A stretch of DNA of 40,456 bases, taken from Levilactobacillus fujinensis (GTDB taxonomy: Bacteria > Bacillota > Bacilli > Lactobacillales > Lactobacillaceae). Under the pieces are notes generated by a model. It did not search any database and was not told the origin of the DNA. It worked only from the letters and a program-made list of their open reading frames with translations. The translations under genes and the position numbers were made by a program. Positions 33,328-40,456 of the stretch are shown piece by piece. Positions within the stretch are counted from its first letter, which is position 1. Each line of letters opens with the position of its first letter. The DNA is taken from assembly GCF_003946335.1 (NCBI RefSeq), contig NZ_RHNX01000029.1, forward strand, positions 1-40,456, read 5' to 3'.

Positions 33328-34707
33328 ATGGATAATAATAACAATAATCAGTTTAATGATAACAATAATGATAATAATCAAGAAACTAATAATAACCAAA
33401 CTACTAATAATAGCGAGGTAACGCCGACGCCAGAAACGCCAAAACGGCCACGGAAGAGCTTGACCTTAACCAAGGTCGCTGTTACCGCAGCCGTTGCGGG
33501 GCTCCTGGGTGGGGGTGTCGCTTACGGTGGGATTAATTATATTAATAATAGTGGCTTAAATGATACAGCTGTTCCTAGTGGTAGTAATTCGACCGGGAAT
33601 ACCAAGACCTCAAACGTCACCGTCAACGTAAATAGTCAGTCGACCAAGGCGTTTAACCAGGTCAAGGGGGCCATGGTCTCCGTGATCAATTTGCAAAAGG
33701 AAAGCAGTAACAGTACGCTAGGTCAACTGTTCGGGCAGGAGTCCTCTAGCTCGAGTTCCAGCAGTTCGAAAGCAGCGCTGGAAGAAGCATCCGAAGGTTC
33801 TGGTGTTGTCTACAAGAAGAATGGGAATACCGCGTACATCGTGACCAACAATCACGTGGTGTCCGGGTCATCCGCACTGCGCGTGGTAACGAGTTCGGGT
33901 AAGCAGCTACAGGCGAAGTTGGTCGGGAAAGACTCCGTGACCGACTTGGCCGTGCTGAAGGTGAACGGCGCTGACTTGAAGACGGTCGCTTCCTTTGGGA
34001 ATTCCGACAAGATCAAGGTCGGTGAAACGGCGTTGGCAATCGGGTCACCACTGGGTAGCCAGTACGCGACTTCACTGACGGAAGGGATCATTTCTGCGAA
34101 GAAACGGACCGTGGAAACGACAAATTCGGCCGGCACGCAGACTGGGAACGCGACGGTTATTCAGACTGATGCGGCCATTAACCCCGGGAACTCTGGTGGG
34201 GCTTTGATCAACGTGGCCGGCCAAGTCGTCGGGATTACGTCGTCGAAGATTGCCAGTGACGCCGAAGGGACCAGCGTTGAAGGGATGGGCTTTGCCATTC
34301 CGTCGAACGAAGTGGTCAACATTATCAATCAATTAGTCAAGAAGGGCAAGGTCGTCCGGCCAGCGTTGGGGATTACCTATGTTGATTTGGCGAACGTGTC
34401 GAGTTCGCAACAGAAGTCGATCCTGAAGTTGCCATCTAGTGTGGAAAACGGGGTCGTGGTGATGAGTGCGAGCGCTGGGTCGCCGGCGAAGAAGGCTGGC
34501 TTGAGCAAGTACGACGTGATTACGGAGATGGGCGGTCACCAGATTTCAGACCAATCCACGCTGCGTGATATCCTGTACAAGTACAAGCTGAACGATACGG
34601 TCTCGATGACGTACTACCATAACGGTAAGAAGAAGACGACTACGGTCAAATTGACCGAAACGAGTTCGCAGCTAAAGACAACGACTTCGGCAAGTTCTGA
34701 ATCCTAA
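33328..34707 (+). CDS. htrA: Serine protease HtrA/DegP
   Basis: A 459-residue membrane-anchored protease. The cytoplasmic N-terminus is unusually rich in Asn (MDNNNNNQFNDNNNDN...), followed by a basic stretch and one membrane helix (about 50-72). The trypsin-like domain has His176 (TNNHVV), Asp206 (DLAVLKV) and Ser289 (NPGNSGGAL). A PDZ domain spans about 365-445. A serine run (SSSSSSSS near 142) lies between. It degrades misfolded exported proteins. GAGGAGGG lies 21 bases before ATG 33328, too far unless the GCGC/GCGC hairpin in between brings it near. Confidence 0.95.
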   Translation: MDNNNNNQFNDNNNDNNQETNNNQTTNNSEVTPTPETPKRPRKSLTLTKVAVTAAVAGLLGGGVAYGGINYINNSGLNDTAVPSGSNSTGNTKTSNVTVNVNSQSTKAFNQVKGAMVSVINLQKESSNSTLGQLFGQESSSSSSSSSKAALEEASEGSGVVYKKNGNTAYIVTNNHVVSGSSALRVVTSSGKQLQAKLVGKDSVTDLAVLKVNGADLKTVASFGNSDKIKVGETALAIGSPLGSQYATSLTEGIISAKKRTVETTNSAGTQTGNATVIQTDAAINPGNSGGALINVAGQVVGITSSKIASDAEGTSVEGMGFAIPSNEVVNIINQLVKKGKVVRPALGITYVDLANVSSSQQKSILKLPSSVENGVVVMSASAGSPAKKAGLSKYDVITEMGGHQISDQSTLRDILYKYKLNDTVSMTYYHNGKKKTTTVKLTETSSQLKTTTSASSES

Positions 34708-34720
34708 TTTAGACGAAATG

Positions 34721-34756
34721 AAAGCGACCGGTGGGATTTCTCACCGGTCGCTTTTT
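34721..34756 (+). terminator. Terminator of htrA
   Basis: AAAGCGACCGGTG pairs with CACCGGTCGCTTT around GGATTTCT and is followed by further T residues. Confidence 0.92.
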
Positions 34757-34888
34757 GGTTATGATAAACTGTTTAATGAAAAGCCGAAGTTTAGACGGAA
34801 GTAAGGGTGGATGAAAACGTCTCCGTTGGTTGTTCGGCCGAACGAAAGTGTCAAAATGGGGAAAGTAATTCAGACGGCTAAATCTGGT

Positions 34889-35237
34889 TGTGGATAACTG
34901 TGGATAACTCGGGGGACAAAAAAAGAAACGCCCCGACAGAAAAGTTATAAACAGGGTCGGACCGGTGATGGAACCGGTGCGAAAGTTATCCACAGGCCTT
35001 GGGAATAGCTGTGGATAGAAAAAGTTTTTATTGATGTGAGTAGTGAAAAAGCCAGTATCCATGCGGATTGTAAGCGGACAGCCCGAACGAACGTTTCGCT
35101 AAAAAACGGTGGATAACTAATTAGAGATTGACATTTTGCCAAAAAATAAATGTGGGGGGTCTGTAGAATGACCACCCCAATATCTAGGAAAACAGGTTGT
35201 GCACCTGTGGATAACTTTGTGGACAACCTGTGTATAG
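34889..35237. other. DnaA-box cluster upstream of rlmH
   Basis: Four perfect TTATCCACA boxes are present: minus strand at 34889-34897, 34899-34907 and 35206-35214, plus strand at 34986-34994. One-mismatch or relaxed versions occur at 35010-35018, 35108-35116, 35218-35226 and 35229-35237. The cluster fills a gene-free 490-base region. Clusters outside oriC titrate DnaA and delay initiation in Bacillus; the same role is inferred here. The absence of dnaA in the window argues against its being the origin itself. Confidence 0.85.
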
Positions 35238-35247
35238 GAGGCTAATT

Positions 35248-35727
35248 ATGAACATCAAGTTTGTCGTTGTGGGAAAGTTGAAGGAAAAGTACTTCAAGCA
35301 GGGAATCGAAGAGTACGCCAAGCGCCTGTCCAGATTCTGCAAATTTTCAATCGTCGAGGTTCCGGATGAAAAAGCGCCAGAAAGCATGTCGCAAGCAGAA
35401 ATGGATCAGGTGATGGCGGCAGAGGGCGAACGCATCTTGAGTAAAATCAAGGACCGCGAATACGTCTATGCGTTGGCCATCCTGGGCAAGGAACGCTCGT
35501 CGGAGGAGTTCGCCAAGGAATTGAAGGACTTGACCACCTACGGCCACTCAGACATCACCTTCGTCATCGGGGGCTCGCTGGGTCTAACACCAGCGGTCTT
35601 GCAGCGCGCGAACACCCAGATTTCCTTTGGCCGCTTCACGTTGCCCCACCAGCTGATGCGATTGGTGCTGACGGAGCAGGTTTATCGGGCGTTTATGATT
35701 AATGAGGGGTCGCCGTATCATAAGTGA
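35248..35727 (+). CDS. rlmH: 23S rRNA (pseudouridine1915-N3)-methyltransferase RlmH
   Basis: A 159-residue protein started at ATG 35248 ([20 protein letters not shown]), with TAGGAGG at 35235-35241. It has the SPOUT-knot motifs LDxxG-like [15 protein letters not shown] and [13 protein letters not shown], and ends [19 protein letters not shown]. It methylates pseudouridine 1915 in helix 69 of 23S rRNA. The last codons (CCG TAT CAT AAG TGA) are the region into which SCC-type elements integrate in staphylococci. An AT-rich gene with no relation to it follows. Confidence 0.96.
   Translation: MNIKFVVVGKLKEKYFKQGIEEYAKRLSRFCKFSIVEVPDEKAPESMSQAEMDQVMAAEGERILSKIKDREYVYALAILGKERSSEEFAKELKDLTTYGHSDITFVIGGSLGLTPAVLQRANTQISFGRFTLPHQLMRLVLTEQVYRAFMINEGSPYHK
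35713..35726 (+). other. Attachment-site-like repeat at the rlmH 3' end (left copy)
   Basis: CCGTATCATAAGTG encodes the rlmH tail PYHK and stop. It recurs with one change at 40257-40270 (CCGTATCATAAATG). The preceding codons encode Ser in both copies (TCG, AGT). SCC elements of staphylococci use the same coding position, with TATCATAA in the core. An integration scar is inferred. Confidence 0.7.
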
Positions 35728-35767
35728 TGCGATTAACAATGAGTATATATTTAAGGGGAGATACTAA

Positions 35768-38700
35768 TTGGAAACCATAGATTTTCGAAAAATACGAGCA
35801 ATTAATGGGAGCCAAGAAAACGGATTTGAAGAGTTTATTTGTGGACTGGCCAGGGAGTTTAATTTACCAGAGAAAAATTATTTTGTTGATAATAATGGTA
35901 CAGGTGGTGATGGGGGTGTTGAATGCTATTGGGAACTAGAGGATGGTTCAGAATACGGTTGGCAAGCAAAGTATTTCCTAGACTCGCTAGGTCCGAGTCA
36001 ATGGTCCCAACTAGATAATTCTGTTGAAACGGCGTTACGTTGTCATTCAAAACTGACCAAGTATTATATCTGCTTACCGAGAAATTTAAGTAATAGTAGA
36101 AAAAGTGTGAATGGAAATCGGGTAACTGCTGAACGAGATAAATGGAATAAGCATGTGGAAAAATGGAGTAAAATGGCGGTCGAAAAGAATATGCATATTG
36201 ATTTTGTTCTTTGGGACTATGCAGAACTTAGGGATTTAGCTCTAAAATCAGATTATGCTGAAATGCTATCTTCATATTGGTTTGGTACGGAAAGTCTATC
36301 TGTAGAGAAGTTGGAAGCATTATTTAACAGTAGTCGACAATCATTAGGAGTCAGATATTCGGAGGAAAATAATATTGTTCTTCCCATTGAGAAACAGATG
36401 GGAGTATTGGTAAAGAATAAGGATTGGAAGAACGATACTAATAAGCTCATAAGAGATTTTTACACGCAGTTGAATCAAATTAATGGATGGGATAAAAAGA
36501 CAGATAGTGAAGATATTGAGAGGGTATTGGAAGCAATTCGTGTGTGCCTTTTATCAATTAGAGACGTCGTTAACGATTATAGAAAAGACGATAATTGCAT
36601 ATTTACTAATGGTGAACTATTAAGAGAAAACTCCGAAAAGATTCTAACGAGTTTTGAAGATATTTTAAAGTTATTGCCTTATTCAGATTCCCAAAAAACA
36701 AGTATGGAAATGGAACAACTTAGTCGATACGAAGTAAATGTGACTAAGAACTTTTTTGTGGAATTAAGAGATTATCTTGGTGGTACATTATTTGAGGCTG
36801 GAAAAAATAGAACGTTGCTAGTTACAGGAATGGCAGGATGCGGTAAATCACATTTATTATGTGATTTTTCAAAGAGACAATTACGTGAAGGTACTCCTGT
36901 TGTTTATTTATTAGGTCAACATTATCAGGGTGGAGATCCTAAGGATTTCATATCGAGTGAGTTGGGACTGAGTGGTAATAGTTTAGATTTATTAGAGGTA
37001 ATGGGGAATTCGCTACAAAAGCAAATTTTGATAACTATTGACGCTCTAAATGAAGGGGGGCATGGGCAAGAGTGGAAAGATTTCATGGTAGGATTTATTG
37101 ACCAGGTTAAACGACATCCGCATTTGTGTTTATTGATTAGCTGTCGGGATACTTATGAGAATTATGTGGTTGGACATAATTTGATAGAATCTATCCCTAA
37201 TATAATTCATAAAGGATTTGGTGGCAGGCGCGATGTAGCAGCACGAAGGTATTTAGAAAGTTATGGAGTGGAAGTACCAGATATTCCATTTCTGGCGGAT
37301 GAGTTCATTAACCCATTGTTTTTACGAACGATTTGTGAGTCAATGAAGAAGAAAAATGAGCATTCCTTTGAGGAAAAGTCACTTAAGATTAAGCGGGCTA
37401 TGAAGGATTATCGAAGATCTATAGAAGAAAACGTTAAAGAGAGGCTGGGAATTTCATCAAGAAGCATAGTTTCAAAAGCAATTAATGCATTTATAGATAT
37501 AATATATCCAGAGAACATGTGGGGTGTTTCCTATGAGTTAGCGCATGAAACTTTTCGGAAGTTTTTTCAAACGGAAGGTAATGGGTCGTTACTGGAGATA
37601 TTACTAGATGAAGGTTTATTAGCACGAGAGTTAGTTACTGACGGTGATGAAGATGAAAGAGAAATAGTTAGATTTACATTTGAAAAACTTACAGATTTTT
37701 ATGTGGCAGAAAAAATTATTAAAAATCATTCCAGCGTTGATGAACTAAAGCAAGCATTTCTTCCGCAAAACGAACTTGGAAGATTATTAGTAAAGACCAT
37801 AGGGTTACGTGGGATAATTGAAGTTTTATGTATTGAGATTCCAGAAAGTTATGGGGTAGAACTGGTTGATATTATTGATTGGGACCAAGACATCTTTAAG
37901 AGGAGTTTTGTTAACGAACAGGAATTCATTAATAATGAATTTTTACGCAGCCTTTCGCAAAGATCAGCGAAGAGTATTACTTCAAGAACAAATGAGTTGC
38001 TAAATAAAATCCATGTTAATGTACCTGGTGATATTAGATATGATGTGCTAATTCAGGTTTCGTTAGAAAGTGGACACCCTTGGAATGGTTTTTTTTTAGA
38101 TAGGAATTTAAAAAGGATGAGTCTGGCCAATCGAGATGCCACATGGTCAGAATATACGGCAATAAGTGATTTCGATAGTAATCAAGAAGAATGGGCCGAG
38201 GGATCAGTGCGTGCTTTAGTTAATTGGGCGCTGAATACAAAGCTAATTAATTCAACGCCTGAGAGGGTTAAGTTGTTATCTATGGTACTTCTTTGGATTA
38301 CGACAACGGTTAATATTCAGTTAAGAGAAGATGCGGTTAAGGCTCTATCTAAAGTATTAAGTATGAGGCCGGATAACTTGATATATTTAATTGAAAAATT
38401 TTCATTCATTAACGATGCTTATGTAATTAATAGCTTATACAGTGCGATATATACTGTAATTTTGAGTTTTAAAGATAGTAAGCGGATTGAAAGTATCGTC
38501 ACAGCCATCCCTTGGGAAAGATTGATTACAAGTGAAACGTCTAATATAATTTTACGCGACTATTTGACGGGGATTTTTGAATATGCGAAGTTAAATGGAA
38601 TCAGTAAGTTTAAAGGGTCTAATTTATTTCCAATTCATAAAAGGCGAACACTGCCTACATTAATATTTCCAAGTGATGATGATATAAAGAAACTGGATAC

Positions 38701-40234
38701 TGAAAGTTCCAGGATTAAAATGTCAATTTTAGGGTATACGGGTGATTTTGGAACATATGTTATTAATAGTACTATTGATAAGTGGTCAAATACTAAAATC
38801 GAAGGAGGTAGGAAGGCTGAAACAAACCGAGATTTGGCAAGAAAAAAGTTTGAGAAATTAAGCGATAAAGAGAAAAATACTCTATTTGAGTATAAAAAGT
38901 TGAGTGGAAACAGGGATGCAATGGAAGCCATTGACATCTTAGGACATCTGGATAAAAGTAGCATATCATTATGTGCGAATGCAGAAGCCCATAAACCAAT
39001 AGCAGAGATTGAGAATAAGATGAAGTTGATTCTGGACAATCTTGATAGTTCGGAAATTTCAAGGGAAGAATTTGAAAGAATTTCTAACGACTGGAATTCT
39101 AACTTCATTGTAAAGTTTAATGAAAAAGACGCTCAGCGTTGGATTGTTCAGCGAGCTTATAGTTTGGGATGGAATTCGGATTTATTTGATTCTTTTGAAA
39201 GAGCGTACTGTAATAATTCGTTTCGTTCTTATAAAAAGATTGAAAGAATAGGGAAAAAGTATCAATGGATTGCATTTTATGAGTTCTTAGCATATCTAAG
39301 CGAACAATATATCTATATTCCGGAGAAATGTTCAGATACTAATGATTCTGAGTTTAAGGGAGTTTGGCAGCTTGGACTTAGAAGAAAAGATAGTACTTTA
39401 AACAATAATTATTTAGATGCTCCTGAGAGCATGTGGTGGGAAACTTTACCCTACAAGGATCTTCCGAATATGAATCTAATAGAGCAAGATGCTTGGGTTG
39501 ATAATGATGATATTCCAGATTTTAAATCGAGAATTCAATATAATAATCAAGAATGGTTGTCTTTATTTGAATTCAACGATTGGTCCGACAGACCAGAAGA
39601 TGATCAGTCTGATAATTATACATCGAATCTGTGGTACCGTATAAATACTTGTGCAATTCTAAAAAATGATCTTTCAAAATTACAGAAAATAGTAGCTAAG
39701 CAACCATCGTTGATGTCACCGTATTTATTGCAATTACCAGGAAATAGCTCCCAACAGTTTTTTCAAGAATATCCGTGGCGCAACATATATTCAGAGGTAG
39801 CAGAAAATAATGAGTTTATTGATGTAGATGACGATAAGTCAGTTTATTGTAAAACGCTACTGTACACGTATAGATGGGAAGATGAGGATCTTCCACAGGA
39901 TAGTATGGATACAGATATATATATGCCATTGAGAGAATTGATTAACGAGATTAAACTTACTAGCGATGGACGTGGTTCTTGGTATGATAATAAAAATAAA
40001 GTTTTTGTTGATCCAAGTGTATGTTATGGAGGACGGTCTAAAGCTTTGATGCGTAAAGAATGCTTGGAGAAATGGGTAGATGACCAGGACATGATGCTGG
40101 TTTGGCTTATTGGTGGAGAAAAGCGTATGTATAGTAACCGTAGTTATGCTGAAAATAATAAAGTTTCGGAATTTGGCGGAATGTATTACTTAAGTGAAGA
40201 TGGAGTAATTGAAGGAGAAAGTTGGAAAAAGTAG
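35768..40234 (+). CDS. Avs-like STAND NTPase with N-terminal PD-(D/E)XK/Mrr-type nuclease
   Basis: A 1488-residue protein; TTG 35768 follows AAGGGGAG. Residues 15-75 carry the nuclease signature: E21/E22, GTGGDGGVE with Asp48, and GWQAKYF with Gln66 and Lys68. A helical linker follows to about 340. The NTPase has Walker A GMAGCGKS (354-361), Walker B ILITIDALNE (Asp425 region) and SCRD near 458-461, typical of STAND/NACHT proteins. The remaining 950 residues are helical, repeat-like, and end in a small domain with MLVWLIGGEKRM near the C-terminus. This order matches Avs antiviral proteins, in which phage terminase or portal binding triggers oligomerisation and DNA cutting; the Mrr-type N-terminus recalls Avs4. 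The gene is AT-rich against its surroundings and lies between att-like repeats, so transfer is likely. Sensor specificity is unknown. Confidence 0.8.
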   Translation: METIDFRKIRAINGSQENGFEEFICGLAREFNLPEKNYFVDNNGTGGDGGVECYWELEDGSEYGWQAKYFLDSLGPSQWSQLDNSVETALRCHSKLTKYYICLPRNLSNSRKSVNGNRVTAERDKWNKHVEKWSKMAVEKNMHIDFVLWDYAELRDLALKSDYAEMLSSYWFGTESLSVEKLEALFNSSRQSLGVRYSEENNIVLPIEKQMGVLVKNKDWKNDTNKLIRDFYTQLNQINGWDKKTDSEDIERVLEAIRVCLLSIRDVVNDYRKDDNCIFTNGELLRENSEKILTSFEDILKLLPYSDSQKTSMEMEQLSRYEVNVTKNFFVELRDYLGGTLFEAGKNRTLLVTGMAGCGKSHLLCDFSKRQLREGTPVVYLLGQHYQGGDPKDFISSELGLSGNSLDLLEVMGNSLQKQILITIDALNEGGHGQEWKDFMVGFIDQVKRHPHLCLLISCRDTYENYVVGHNLIESIPNIIHKGFGGRRDVAARRYLESYGVEVPDIPFLADEFINPLFLRTICESMKKKNEHSFEEKSLKIKRAMKDYRRSIEENVKERLGISSRSIVSKAINAFIDIIYPENMWGVSYELAHETFRKFFQTEGNGSLLEILLDEGLLARELVTDGDEDEREIVRFTFEKLTDFYVAEKIIKNHSSVDELKQAFLPQNELGRLLVKTIGLRGIIEVLCIEIPESYGVELVDIIDWDQDIFKRSFVNEQEFINNEFLRSLSQRSAKSITSRTNELLNKIHVNVPGDIRYDVLIQVSLESGHPWNGFFLDRNLKRMSLANRDATWSEYTAISDFDSNQEEWAEGSVRALVNWALNTKLINSTPERVKLLSMVLLWITTTVNIQLREDAVKALSKVLSMRPDNLIYLIEKFSFINDAYVINSLYSAIYTVILSFKDSKRIESIVTAIPWERLITSETSNIILRDYLTGIFEYAKLNGISKFKGSNLFPIHKRRTLPTLIFPSDDDIKKLDTESSRIKMSILGYTGDFGTYVINSTIDKWSNTKIEGGRKAETNRDLARKKFEKLSDKEKNTLFEYKKLSGNRDAMEAIDILGHLDKSSISLCANAEAHKPIAEIENKMKLILDNLDSSEISREEFERISNDWNSNFIVKFNEKDAQRWIVQRAYSLGWNSDLFDSFERAYCNNSFRSYKKIERIGKKYQWIAFYEFLAYLSEQYIYIPEKCSDTNDSEFKGVWQLGLRRKDSTLNNNYLDAPESMWWETLPYKDLPNMNLIEQDAWVDNDDIPDFKSRIQYNNQEWLSLFEFNDWSDRPEDDQSDNYTSNLWYRINTCAILKNDLSKLQKIVAKQPSLMSPYLLQLPGNSSQQFFQEYPWRNIYSEVAENNEFIDVDDDKSVYCKTLLYTYRWEDEDLPQDSMDTDIYMPLRELINEIKLTSDGRGSWYDNKNKVFVDPSVCYGGRSKALMRKECLEKWVDDQDMMLVWLIGGEKRMYSNRSYAENNKVSEFGGMYYLSEDGVIEGESWKK

Positions 40235-40256
40235 TTATTTAATGTGTTACGCAAGT

Positions 40257-40270
40257 CCGTATCATAAATG
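40257..40270 (+). other. Attachment-site-like repeat, right copy
   Basis: CCGTATCATAAATG lies 22 bases after the Avs-like stop codon. In frame it would read Ser-Pro-Tyr-His-Lys, like the rlmH tail, but no gene precedes it. The left end of an insertion sequence begins at its last base. Confidence 0.65.
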
Positions 40271-40456
40271 GCTCTTTGTCAACCGGTGTTGATGGAGGGA
40301 ATTTCAGAGGTTCAATTCATTTACGAATTGGGCCTCTTTTTTGTACCCTGATGTTGAATTCAATTTGTATTCTGTAACGGAAGTTAATCCAGTTTCGATA
40401 ACCGTAAGCAGTACGTTTGATTTGCTTGATTTTACGATTGATACCTTCAATAGGCC
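40270..40456 (-). mobile_element. ISL3-family insertion sequence, one end only
   Basis: The element begins with GGCTCTTTGTCAACCGGTGT at 40270, of the kind seen in ISL3/IS1165 terminal repeats. The transposase gene reads toward this end. The other end lies outside the window. Confidence 0.75.
40317..40456 (-). CDS. ISL3-family transposase, C-terminal part
   Basis: The minus strand from the window edge encodes PIEGINRKIKQIKRTAYGYR followed by NWINFRYRIQIEFN and a stop at 40317-40319. GPIEGxNxxIKxIKRxxYGYRN is the conserved C-terminal signature of ISL3 DDE transposases, including the catalytic glutamate. The N-terminal part is cut off by the window edge, so completeness is unknown. Confidence 0.85.
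   Translation of the reverse strand, partial: PIEGINRKIKQIKRTAYGYRNWINFRYRIQIEFNIRVQKRGPIRK

Noticed and set aside
34889..35237. The chromosomal origin oriC itself
   Set aside because: Boxes are present, but there is no dnaA or dnaN gene next to them and no clear AT-rich unwinding region; a titration cluster fits better.

Overview
The window reads as an oriC-proximal chromosomal segment of a member of the Lactobacillaceae with roughly balanced base composition. I infer a heterofermentative genus near Levilactobacillus from gene order and protein character; I cannot prove the genus from the sequence alone. The backbone is the familiar Firmicute block rpsF-ssb-rpsR, then gdpP-rplI-dnaB, then walR-walK-walH-walI-walJ-htrA-rlmH. 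Three parS-like ParB sites and a cluster of DnaA boxes upstream of rlmH fit a location near the replication origin.

Layout: 1-2.5 kb holds an Rgg-type regulator and the rpsF-ssb-rpsR operon with its leader. 2.5-9.2 kb is accessory: a glycerol dehydrogenase with a perfect cre site, a small membrane protein, a VOC-fold protein, an ABC exporter half, a secreted protein, and a TipA-like MerR regulator with a typical 19-bp-spacer promoter. 9.2-14.6 kb holds gdpP, rplI and dnaB, with a Fic-family gene between rplI and dnaB. 14.6-27 kb is a looser accessory stretch: a second ABC exporter half, a flavodoxin-like oxidoreductase divergent from an SDR, an IclR regulator divergent from an MFS exporter, a T-box-controlled peptide-binding lipoprotein, a YczE-like membrane protein and tRNA-Lys. 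This stretch is rich in non-coding repeats. 27-35.7 kb is the WalRK two-component operon, htrA and rlmH. 35.7-40.2 kb is one large AT-rich gene, and the window ends in an ISL3-family insertion sequence.

Two systems stand out. First, the 1488-residue protein after rlmH has an N-terminal PD-(D/E)XK/Mrr-like nuclease signature, a STAND/NACHT-type P-loop NTPase core and a long C-terminal region. That is the architecture of Avs antiviral STAND proteins. It lies between the 3' end of rlmH and a second copy of the rlmH tail (CCGTATCATAARTG), the arrangement made by SCC-type elements that integrate at rlmH. No recombinase is visible and the distal copy abuts the insertion sequence.

Second, an apparently unrecognised structured non-coding element occurs directly after the oppA-like gene and again, on the other strand, upstream of the yczE-like gene. 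The two copies conserve primary-sequence blocks around a long hairpin whose arms differ in sequence but keep pairing. In the first locus its 3' half is expanded into three 130-bp tandem units. Separately, a diverged family of intergenic repeats (terminator-like modules plus a block of about 160 bp) is scattered at 8.3, 12.1, 15.1, 18.8, 19.1 and 25.3 kb.
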